This document shows positions 13,179-21,985 of a stretch of 64,000 bases of DNA, in pieces. Source of the stretch: Epiperipatus broadwayi (Eukaryota > Onychophora > Udeonychophora > Euonychophora > Peripatidae); contig JAQFVV010012397.1 of NCBI GenBank assembly GCA_028023455.1, positions 64,001 through 128,000 on the forward strand, given 5' to 3'. The stretch's first letter is position 1. Every line of letters starts with the position of its first letter. The notes below the pieces were generated by a model. The model saw only the letters and a list, made by a program, of their open reading frames with translations. It made no database searches and had not been told where the DNA came from. Position numbers and translations under genes: made by a program.

Positions 13179-13625
13179 ACTATAACATCAGAACAGCTTT
13201 TCAGAGGCACAGCACATTACGAGGCTTTCAAAAAATCTACAAAGCCTAAACTTGAAATGCTAAAAAGAAAAAACTGCATCTACGAAATACCATGTGAATG
13301 TGGAAGAACACATATTGGTGAGACCAGCTGTCCCATTCAAAATTGCTTGCAAGAACATAAACTGATGATTAGAAGAGAGAAGACAGATGTGTCTAAGGTA
13401 GCAGACCATGTATGTACCAATGAACATATGTTCCATTGGGAAAATACAAAAATATTGGATAAAGAAGAAAAGGTACAAAGAAGAAAATTTAAAGAAGCTG
13501 CTCACATGACAATGGCAAAAAATCCCATAAGCCAACCTAGTGTGACTATACATAATGTATGGAAACCAGTAATCAACTTTGCTCTGAGGAAAAAGTGGAG
13601 AAATCAGGAGGAACCTCATAGGTAA
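13166..13625 (+). pseudogene. Penelope-like element: GIY-YIG endonuclease, right copy
   Basis: The ORF at 13,257-13,625 (122 codons) matches the C-terminal 120 or so residues of the left copy with few changes. It keeps IYEIPCECGRTHIGE, so the second glycine of the YIG-like motif is present here, and the QEHK motif. Upstream, 13,166-13,256 aligns to the linker of the left copy but is broken by frame changes. The C-terminus (NFALRKKWRNQEEPHR) is identical in the two copies. It is 5'-truncated with no reverse transcriptase. Confidence 0.85.
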
Positions 13626-13657
13626 GTATATGAAATTACTACATACTGTTGCCTTTG

Positions 13658-13747
13658 TCAGGATGGCTCAGTTGGTTAGAATATCACCTTAAAATTCAAT
13701 AATCAAGAATCTAAGGGCCCAGGTTCGAATCCCATGCTAGTACTGTC
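13658..13747 (+). ncRNA. tRNA-like sequence in Penelope 3' region, right
   Basis: Counterpart of the block at 12,419-12,509. It contains GGATGGCTCAGTTGGTTAGA (box A) and AGGTTCGAATCCC (box B). The acceptor stem is weaker than in the left copy: five of seven pairs. It is followed by the same hairpin and minisatellite. Confidence 0.6.
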
Positions 13748-13761
13748 AATGGTCAGGCCTG

Positions 13762-13917
13762 CAACACCTGAATAAGAGGGGAGAAAAGTACCTCTCGAAA
13801 TGTTGTGCATATACTAACCTGTTTTCTGTGATATTACCTACAGTTAGTGCATATACTAACCTGTTTGCTGTGATATTACTAACAGTTGTTTGCTGTGATA
13901 TTACTAACAGCTGAATG
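13762..13917 (+). repeat. Hairpin and 42-bp minisatellite, right Penelope copy
   Basis: Hairpin at 13,762-13,805: CAACA, CCTGAATAAGAGG, an A-rich loop, CCTCT, CGAAA, TGTTG. About two and a half diverged 42-bp units follow at 13,808-13,917, reverse complement of those at 12,230-12,362. Confidence 0.75.
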
Positions 13918-14003
13918 CATTTGGAATATTTAAATAAAAATTAAACTTTTCTAAAGACATTCAACCCACATATTAAATGATGGAAATAGTCCAATATAAT
14001 ACA

Positions 14004-14016
14004 ATTATGAAGTTTT
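14004..14016. repeat. Target-site duplication, right (Penelope pair)
   Basis: ATTATGAAGTTTT, identical to 12,096-12,108. R1 resumes directly after it with GTTTAATTGACAG. Confidence 0.85.
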
Positions 14017-14496
14017 GTTTAATTGACAGTCTCTCTAGTTTGTTGATCCAGCATTTATCTTCAATCCTAAAACCAATAATCTATACATGCACCTATACAT
14101 ATTATTGTTTGATGAGCATGAGAGATAAATGTTAAATCAAGATTATTCCTTACAAATAAATAGGGTGAGCTAATTCAGTTATTGATTAACAGTCTGCATA
14201 GGTACATCCCTGTCAAGAGAGTTGAATGCAAATTCTTGCTAGAGTTCGAAATCTGAGGCAACGGTTCCGAAAGAGAGTGGTGAGAATGTGGATAAACTGA
14301 CCCAAATTACATATGGGTTTGGTAGATGACCCAAATTACATATGGGTTTGGTAGATAAACCTTGAGCTGGTTTATTGAGTGTAGATGTAATTATGGGTTA
14401 TGTACTTCACCGCGTCGTCTCAGCATCCTACCTGAAGACCCTAGATCCGATGGTAGTTTGATGCGATCCAACTCTTTCCCTGCACATGTAGTAGAC

Positions 14497-15009
14497 CAAA
14501 CTATTCCATCTGGTGCTGAATGTTTTAGGCATAAACATATTATAGTTGCAAGGGAGGTTTAGCCATTGGACAGAAAAAAAAAAATTTTTTTTGTTGAATA
14601 TTTTTAAGCTTATACCTTGTATAACAAGTTCAATTATCACCAAATCACTATTGTACACATGTCTACAATAAATAAATAGCATACCTAAATATTAGATAAG
14701 AACACAAGACACCTAAAACTAAAAATTAGTAAAAAAAAAAAATGTACATATAAGAAATGAATGCAGGGTCAATAAACAGAGACTTGTGAAACAATTAAAT
14801 CATGAATAAATTGGGACTAAAATAGAGGAGTCAGGTGATGTAAAAATTAAACTAAAATGTAGACAGTCAAAATAGCAGAAATTAAAACTGATACAGAAGT
14901 TGATGCTACACATGGCATGGGTAGGGAAAATGTGAAACCATGCAACAATTATTCCGCTGCAATATTTTTATAAGTAAAAGTTGTTAAGGTATTCAATTCA
15001 TGATATTTA
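14497..15009. other. Possible leader of the Gypsy remnant
   Basis: About 0.5 kb between the end of R1 and the gag-like frame. TGGTGCTGAATG at 14,510-14,521 could be a primer-binding site, since it starts with TGG, but I cannot match it to a tRNA. A and T homopolymers lie at 14,572-14,590. No gene recognised. Confidence 0.3.
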
Positions 15010-16070
15010 GTGGAAGAAAATTACTTGACATGGAAACAGAGTTTTACCATAAAGGGGCGGTTAGTGGTGTTAAGACAGGTGAAATTGAGGTTAGCCAGTC
15101 AAACATCTGGGGAGTCTGTGATTGAAGCCGAATGCTTCCCATGGACATGCCGAGAGGATGGGATGTCTATTGAGGCACGAGAAACTCAAGTTAAAGAAAT
15201 AGTTCAATTACCTCAAATTGAAGTGGTCCACACTATGGAAGATACCATAACAATGGCACAATTGCCCCAGATGATAAAAAATATGGAGACAAGATTGAAG
15301 GCTGATAGTGATGATATGAAGGCTAAAATAGACAGTTTAAGGGCATTTTTAGAAGAGACGGGGAAGAAATGGGGAGTGATGTGAAGCAAGACATGAGTCA
15401 GAAATTGAACAGTAACCTCAGCGGTCTGCAAAACAATGTGAACAGCAAGAAAGAAGAAATGAAAAGGGAAATGGATTATCATATGAGCACCATAAAGATT
15501 GATATGAATATTAAGATAAAGGATATGAAGGCTACTATGGCAACCAAAACTGGTATAGATAACATGGAAACTAGAATAAATAATAATGTGAAAGCAAAAA
15601 TTGATAATTTTGAAGCCAAAATAAATAGTAATTTGGAAACAAAGATGGAGTGTTTAAAAGAGAATATAGATAGTATAGAAGCTAAAAGCAATGATATTAT
15701 GAGTAAGATGGGTAGTATGAGAAGTGATGTTAATGATATAAAGGACAGCATCAAGAAAGATATGAATGATATGGAAGCTAGGATAGGCAAAGAGATGAGG
15801 GAAAGTACATGTCATTTAAGAGAAAGTTGAGGGAAGACAGATAGGTCAGAAGCACAAATGAAAACAGAAATTAAAGATGTTAAAATTAAACTGTCTGCAG
15901 AGATAGAGCAAATGTCCATTAATTTAAATAATATACAGAGAGATAATACAAAATTAAAACAAACTGTGAGCGAAATAAAAAATGAGATGGATGAAAAGGA
16001 CATGAGATGTCATCAGGGACTGGAAGAGATCAAGTGTGCCATCACTAGTCAACTGGCTAGTAAATATTAG
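15010..16070 (+). pseudogene. Gag-like coiled-coil protein of a Gypsy-type retrotransposon, broken
   Basis: Three consecutive reading frames form one decayed gene. 15,010-15,384 (124 codons) passes by a frameshift into 15,369-15,830 (153 codons). After a single TGA, the same frame goes on at 15,858-16,070 (70 codons). The first part has mixed composition. The rest is a long coiled coil rich in Lys, Glu, Asp, Asn, Met and Ile, with repeated phrases such as NNMETRINNN and DSIEAKSND. Methionine-rich coiled-coil Gag proteins are common in arthropod and other invertebrate Gypsy elements. An integrase tail of that superfamily lies downstream in the same orientation. A nuclear coiled-coil gene is the alternative, but the breaks and context favour Gag. 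Confidence 0.55.
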
Positions 16071-16524
16071 CACTGGTGATTACAGAAAAAAGCTGTCACA
16101 ACCATCATATTGTCACACGGTAGAGTAATGATGTAGAGAGTCATCCTGGCATTGTTGAAACTAATAAAACTGAACAGAAAATCTTAGAAAGAAAGGATGT
16201 GAGTGAGGGGCAGAACATGCAAGGCAATAAGACATTAACAGTATCACAAGAAAATAATACTGAGTCACCGGATCAACCAGAAAATTCGAACCGCATGACC
16301 AATCCATTTTCAGCTAATGCAGTAATTGATCTGTATTATAGATCTCAGAAGTTCAAAGAAGAATAGCCAGATAATGCTTTCAAATACCAAGTGAAGCTAA
16401 ACTTACAAAACTCTACGGCTAACCATGGGTTAAATAATGAACCCATGAGACTTGAGACAACCTCGAAGATGTCATGAGGGAATACATGAAAATAGATAAG
16501 ATGGTAAACAAATAGGATATATAC
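16071..16524 (+). other. Decayed retroelement DNA
   Basis: A weak continuing coding feel with stops (for example an LYYRSQKFKEE-like stretch near 16,331-16,362), but no domain I can name. The reverse transcriptase and RNase H expected between Gag and integrase were not found, so they have been deleted or decayed beyond recognition. Confidence 0.35.
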
Positions 16525-16851
16525 TTGGGATTATCCCCATGCACTATTTGCCATCAAAGAAAGATTAAAGTATTCTCCATGTATGATCTTAATGAATTAA
16601 GTAACAACCATCAGATCGAAACAATGTTAGCTCTGATGACTAACACAAAAGAAGGTTGTCGTAATAGGCAGTCTAAATTTAAAGACATTTATGATCATAA
16701 TATTCACTTCCAGAGAAAGCTTTTAGCTATTCAAAGGTTTTTTACAGAAGAAACCTGCCTCATTGTGGAAGCAGCAGCCAGAAAGATTCCTTATTCCATA
16801 AGGTATGAAGGTCCATTTACATGCATTAGGCAAATGGATAATGATGCCTAA
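16525..16851 (+). CDS. Unrecognised ORF inside the Gypsy remnant
   Basis: A 108-codon open frame with no clear family. It begins near SPCTICHQRK and ends with SIRYEGPFTCIRQMDNDA. The ending resembles the GPF/Y module that closes many Gypsy integrases, where a YEGPF or LYEGPY block is typical. Taken alone that resemblance is weak. The frame lies between the Gag-like gene and a clearer integrase tail at 17,175-17,344, in the same orientation. It may come from a second, rearranged copy of the integrase end. Confidence 0.3.
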   Translation: MGLSPCTICHQRKIKVFSMYDLNELSNNHQIETMLALMTNTKEGCRNRQSKFKDIYDHNIHFQRKLLAIQRFFTEETCLIVEAAARKIPYSIRYEGPFTCIRQMDNDA

Positions 16852-17174
16852 ATTTAAAAAAGGAAGGTATGCAGCACAGGATGGACTTCGAAAGTTGCAA
16901 ACTTGGAATGTGAAAATTTTTTTTTTTCTAAATGGTTGAATCCCAATATGGTTTTCCAAAAGGGAAAATTAAATCAATGTATATATGTAAAATAATTGAC
17001 AGTGACATGGATGTTCAAGACAATATTGAAAGCCAGATAAGGCAAAGAAGAATGCACACACGTGTACTAAGACATAAATGATAAATCATTTCAACAATAC
17101 AATAATGTTATGAGTCACCAATACCATTTGTAAAAATATATACATAACCACAGCTGTATGTCATGATATAAATG

Positions 17175-17344
17175 TGGAGATAGCTAGGAAAAAGACCTAT
17201 GAATAGCTACTTAATAAAGCAAAACGGAGAAGCAAGAATGAGAGGAAAAATCCATATAAATTTCAGATAGGGGATAGAGTACTTATAAAGACTCACTACC
17301 AAAACAAAACCCCAAGAAAACAAGTATCAGAAATTTTACGATCA
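17175..17344 (+). pseudogene. Gypsy integrase C-terminal region, 5' part
   Basis: Reads VEIARKKTYE, stop, LLNKAKRRSK, then NPYKFQIGDRVLIKTHYQ. The GDxVLxKTH block is characteristic of the integrase C-terminus in Gypsy/Ty3 elements of invertebrates, just before the GPF/Y module. The frame runs to 17,344 and breaks at the TGTAACG insertion. It resumes at 20,386. One in-frame stop shows it was already inactive or has decayed since. Confidence 0.7.
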
Positions 17345-17348
17345 ATAG

Positions 17349-20300
17349 TGTAACGGGCACACATGCCATTACATTATTTATTTTAAAAATTAGATATTAA
17401 AAATAAAAGTTTGCAAATAAAAACTTTTTTAAGAATTAAAACTTGAAAGTTAAAAGTCATCTAAACTTTAAATATATAAAATCGCACAGATGAATAATTA
17501 TTAAAAGAAAACTTTATTAAAAAAAAAAAAAAGTTTTAAAACTAAATTTTCAACAAAAACTTAAAAAGATTTAAAGATAAAAATATACCTTTAAGAAAGT
17601 ACAAATTTAATTAATGCTATTGTGTAAAATGGAAATGATTATTTTAATTAGTTAAAAGTAAACTAGCCCTTGGGCATCCCAAAATGTATAAGTTAAGGTC
17701 AGATAGGAGAGAAAAAACAATAGAAACTAATAGCCAATAAAAGAAATCCCTCATGAAATGGACCTCAATGAAAGGATCATCATCGTCATGACATAGTGTC
17801 CACTGGATCCGAAAGTTTACTATAAAGGGAAAAGTTAAAAAAGAAAAGGATAGAGATGTGATAGAGGTGCTATATGTGTTAGTGCGGAGAGAGTTGAAAG
17901 AGAAGGGATTGAAAAGACACACTCTTCAATCCCTTCAGTTTTTCTAAAAAAAAAAAAGAAGAGAAATGACCAATTGTTTTTATTGTGGACTGCAGGGCAT
18001 CACCACAGGACATCGGGGAAATTAACACTGGATCCCAAATGGCAAGCAACTGTTAAGGATGGACTTTTTAAAACCATAAGAACTTTATGAACATAGATTC
18101 TAAAACTTTACAGTATTTGAAAACAACTAGAACTCTAAATTCTAAATTTTTCAGTATTTAAATAGAAATAGAATTTCCTATCTGACCAACTAAATTATCT
18201 ATGAATAATTATTTTTATTGAACATATTTTTTTTAAAAAATCATTTCCATTCAATTATTTTTTTCTGTTCTTTTAAGTTATTATGTTTTTTTTTCTGTTA
18301 AGCTAAACTTTTAATTAAATCATGTTAAATTTAAGTCGGGGGTGAATGGCTGCATAGATTTGTAAAATTGTAATAGTTTAATTAAGGGAGGGTTAATATT
18401 GGGTTATTTGTTTTGTAGTTAAATTGAATACATCGATATATCAGATAGATTGGCGTTGGTTTGACTGCGAACTTTTGGCCTAAGGTTAAATAAGGGATAG
18501 AATATTTTCTTTTCAAATACAATCTATGTAGTCTATCCATACTCGACACTCTAATAAAATATTAAACTCATCTGTGCGAACGTCTAAAATAAAAGTTAAA
18601 TTGTAAATTAAAATCTAAAGTAAAGTTCTGTTTTATAAAAAAAAAATTAAAGTAAACATACTAAAATAATAATCAAAATTTTATATATGTTTAATAAATG
18701 TTTGTGTGTGCTATTACTGGCAGTGGTTTCCTTTATCTTTTTTAATATTGAAAATTTTTTTGATAAGAATTTGGGCTGACGGTCGGAATAAAACATATAT
18801 GTAAAAATTAGATATTAACAGCAAGTATCTGCCTACTATATAATATTTCCAGGTTTGAATGGCCTGGTGGCACCCTGTACGGTAAATACGATAAGACTCC
18901 AAACTTATATCAAACATGACCATTATAATTGGCAGTCAAACCAACGCCAATCTATCAGATATGTCGATGTATTCAATACAGCATGAATATGACAGCACAA
19001 TATCATATTGTCAGGAATGCACATCTGAACAGCATGGTTATAGATAAGAAATTGTCTCTCATCCAGTACAGGAATGTTACACCAGTCTGTGAGAAAAACA
19101 ATAATAAAAAACTCCATAGGAAGGGATTGCGGTCCTTTCTGCTGACTTATGATCCCATTCCATGGGCAAAAAAGGGTGATCCACGGAGCAGGGAATAATG
19201 TCTGTCTCCAATGGTCAATAAGAAATAAGCTTATTTCGCCCAAGGGTGGTGTATAATGTGAGCCTGCACGTAGCGGATCTTCATACTACATTTACTAATT
19301 ACACCAATATATCCAATCGATTAACCCAATTTAACTAAGAAACAAATAACCCAAGATTAACCCTCCCTTAATTAAACTAATATAATTTTACAAATCTATG
19401 CTGCCATTCATGCCCGACTTAAATTTAACATGATTTAATTAAAAGTTTAGCTTAACAGGAAAAAAAATCATAATAACTTAAAAGAACAGAAAAAATAAAT
19501 TAATGGAAATGATTTTTAAAAAAAAATACATTCAATAAAAATAATTATTCATGCATAATTTAGTTGGTCAGATAGGAAATTCTATTTCTATTTAAATACT
19601 GAAAAGTTTAGAATTTAGAGTTCTGATTGTTTTCAAATACTGAAAAGTTTTAGAATTAATGTTCATAAAGTCCATCCTTAACAGTTGCTTGCCATTTGGG
19701 TCCAGTGTTAATTCCCCCGATGTCCTGTGGTCCGTAATATAGGAAAATGATTGGTCATTTCTCTTTCTCTTCTTTTTTTTTTTTTTAGAAAAACTGAAGG
19801 GATTGAAGAGTGCGTCTTTTCAATCCCTTCTCCTTCAACTCTCTCCATGCTAACACATATAGCACCTCTCTCTATCATATCTTTCCTTTTCTTTTTTAAC
19901 TTTTCCTTTTATAGTAAACTTTCGGATTCAGTGGACACTATGTCATGATGATGATCCTTTCATTGAGATCCATTTCCTGATGGATTTCTTTTATTGGCTA
20001 TTAGTTTCTATTGTTTTTTCTCTCCTATCTGACTTTTACTTATACATTTTGAGATGCGCAATGGCTAGTTTACTTTTAACTAATTAAAATAATCATTTCC
20101 ATTTTACACAATAGCATTAATTAAATTTGTACATTCTTAAAGATATATTTTTATCTTTAAATCTTTTTGAGCTTTTGTTGAAAATTTAGTTTTAAAACTT
20201 TTTCATTTTTTAATAAAGTTTTCTTTTAATAATTTTTCATCTGTGCGATTTTATATATATAAAGTTTAGATGACTTTTAACTTTCAATTTTTAATTCTTA

Positions 20301-20381
20301 AAAAAGTTTTTATTTGCGAACTTTTATTTTTAATGTCTAATTTTTAAAATAAATAATGTAACGGTGTGTGTGCCTGTTACA
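17349..20381. mobile_element. Inverted pair of TGTAACG-family elements inserted as one unit
   Basis: A 3.03-kb block with outer ends TGTAACGGGCACACATGCC and its reverse complement. It is flanked by ATAG at 17,345-17,348 and 20,382-20,385, a 4-bp target duplication. The plus half (17,349-18,928) reaches the normal 3' end (ACCATTATAA) but lacks a middle block. The minus half (20,381 to about 18,931) has the middle block but stops short of the 3' part. The halves therefore complement each other rather than being equal. Comparison with the single copies at 9,192 and 46,756 shows which parts are missing. No ORF. The ORFs at 18,923-19,243 and 18,929-19,198 are accidental. Confidence 0.75.
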
Positions 20382-20385
20382 ATAG

Positions 20386-20509
20386 GGACCATGTCATAGT
20401 AAAACAGGCAGGTCTTAATGTTTTGGATTAAACATGAAAGGAGAGATCAGAGGCACATACAATGCCAGGTTATTGAAATCAGATCTCGGTCAATGAATAT
20501 AATAGTATG
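20386..20509 (+). pseudogene. Gypsy integrase C-terminal region, 3' part (GPF/Y-like)
   Basis: Continues the integrase after the 3-kb insertion. GPCH, then (shifted by one base) VKQAGLNVLD, then MKGEIRGTYNARLLKSDLGQ and a stop. The G.YNAR.LK ending is typical of the last residues of Gypsy Pol. Joining it to 17,344 across one copy of the ATAG duplication restores the expected order KTH, GP, YNARLLK. Small frame breaks remain. Confidence 0.65.
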
Positions 20510-21107
20510 GAATTATTAATTTCATCACAAAATAATGTAAATAGAGTTAGCAGTAGGAATGATAAAGAAGTTTAAAAAAAAGTGAGAAAACATCAAAAAA
20601 ATGTTATTAGGATAGTAATGATTAATACATAGTATTTATGAAGATATACTTTAGTAAATATGGTGGGATACCTTAGAACTGACCACATTTTTTTGAGTCA
20701 ATCCATGCATGGCCATGGATACTCTGGTTAATGTAATCCTCAAAATTCAATAAGTCTCTAGAGAAGAGCAGGAGAGAGATTAGTGGACAAAGATGTGTAT
20801 CATCTAGGATAGAGATAAGTAAATGGTCAGGCTCTAACCATAAAGTTAAAAAGAAAAAAAATTTTTTTTTCTTTTTACCCTAAGCTAGATTCTCACTTGG
20901 GATGATACATAATTACTAAGAGAGGGAATGTCAGGATAGGTATTTAGAATTGAGGGATTGGAGAGGAAATGTAAGAAGGTAAGTGTTGTGATCTTGCATG
21001 GATAGCAAAAAAATTAATATGCCCAAAAACGAACATACTATACACTCATTAGGAGTTAAAATTTTGATCTATAAGTAAAATTTTAGTCCTGTGTAGGGGA
21101 GGGGAAT
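20510..21107. other. Spacer after the Gypsy remnant
   Basis: No gene. A purine-rich AGAGAGGGAATG directly followed by TGTCAGGATAGG near 20,920-20,940 could be a polypurine tract and LTR start. No matching 5' LTR was found to confirm it. An A8/T9 inverted homopolymer lies at about 20,851-20,871. Confidence 0.3.
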
Positions 21108-21985
21108 AGTGAGGATAGCTTAAAATCGCACCCACACAAACCTTAGCCACCTGAAATATTGGATTGTTTTTAATTAAGATATTAATATAAAGTAAATAAT
21201 AATTTTTGCTAGAACACTCTTAAAAAATATAAATTTATAAATAGTTCTGAAAATTTACTAATTGTATATTAAATAGTGGGAATGGTAGGCCATTTACCAG
21301 AAAATCACACATGTATATATATAAAATCAAAAAATATAAGCATTGGAAAAGTTCATACAAATTTATATATATATTAACAATTGTATTGTGTTGAAGATCT
21401 TGTGCATCTATAATGAATGTAAGCAATGACTTAAACGATAAAAAAAAATAGTCATAGCAATGGACAAAAGGTCAGTATTGTATTAAGTAACCTAATATAA
21501 GAAGGGGATGATTTATTATTATTATTATTTTAAAATAAATAGATAATCACAATATTTATATAATGCAACAATAGGCACACGCTGCGAATAAACAATGGGT
21601 ATGACACCGGGTATAAAAAGAAAAACAATTACGACTCCTTCTTTAAAATTGTGTGTTTGACATGAAAAGTCAACTTTGTTGAAGCAGTTATTTTAAAACA
21701 TTTTTTTTTTACAAAATGGACACTGTTTGAATCAGTGTTTCAACAAATGTCATTTTTTTATTATTTTCCATTCGAAAAATTAAGGAAGCAAACAGAAGAT
21801 TTTCATACAAGCTAAATGATCAGATAAGTTTCAATAACTTATAAACTTAAAAAAAAAAGTATTATGATTTTTTTTAAAAGGTAATCAAAAAAATTAGAAG
21901 TTTATTCAGATAAAATTTTAAATGACAGGAATATGTTATATAGCCAATATCGCAAATAATAAATAACTTTGTTCTATAGAGTATA
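21108..21985. repeat. Dispersed repeat R3, copy 2
   Basis: Same orientation and extent as 6,668-7,565, with small indels and scattered substitutions. It includes the (TTA)n run near 21,514 and the GGGTATAAAAAG TATA-like box near 21,609. Non-coding. Confidence 0.8.

Larger units (their letters stand above)
12109..14003. mobile_element. Head-to-head pair of Penelope-like elements
   Basis: Two 5'-truncated copies of one Penelope-like retroelement face away from each other. The left copy is on the minus strand (13,165 to about 12,146) and the right copy on the plus strand (about 13,166 to 13,998). Both carry, in the same order, a GIY-YIG-type reading frame, a tRNA-like block, a hairpin, a 42-bp minisatellite and a shared tail. 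The copies meet near 13,163-13,178 with a shared AAATCTGCAATCA. The whole 1.9 kb is bracketed by one 13-bp direct repeat, so it behaves as a single insertion. Inverted and partial copies are known for Penelope elements. Confidence 0.85.
10949..14496. repeat. Dispersed repeat R1, copy 1 (interrupted)
   Basis: R1 is a non-coding repeat of about 1.65 kb. This copy runs 10,949-12,108 and 14,017-14,496, and is split by the Penelope-like pair. It aligns collinearly with 26,381-28,835, from ATATATCGCAAAATATGATA to GTAGTAGAC. This copy has the intact pre-insertion sequence at 11,865-11,870 where copy 2 carries an 880-bp MITE. A 29-bp unit (GACCCAAATTACATATGGGT followed by TTGGTAGAT) is doubled at about 14,299-14,356 here and single in copy 2. 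R1 might be an LTR of the Gypsy remnant that follows, but no matching 3' LTR is seen at the expected place. Confidence 0.8.

Noticed and set aside
15213-16003. Minus-strand hydrophobic ORFs
   Set aside because: They mirror the Lys/Met-rich coiled-coil frames on the plus strand; reverse complements of such codons give runs of hydrophobic residues.
18923-19243. Overlapping 106- and 89-codon ORFs in the inverted pair
   Set aside because: They occupy both strands of non-coding element sequence, and the same region is closed by stops in the other copies of the family.
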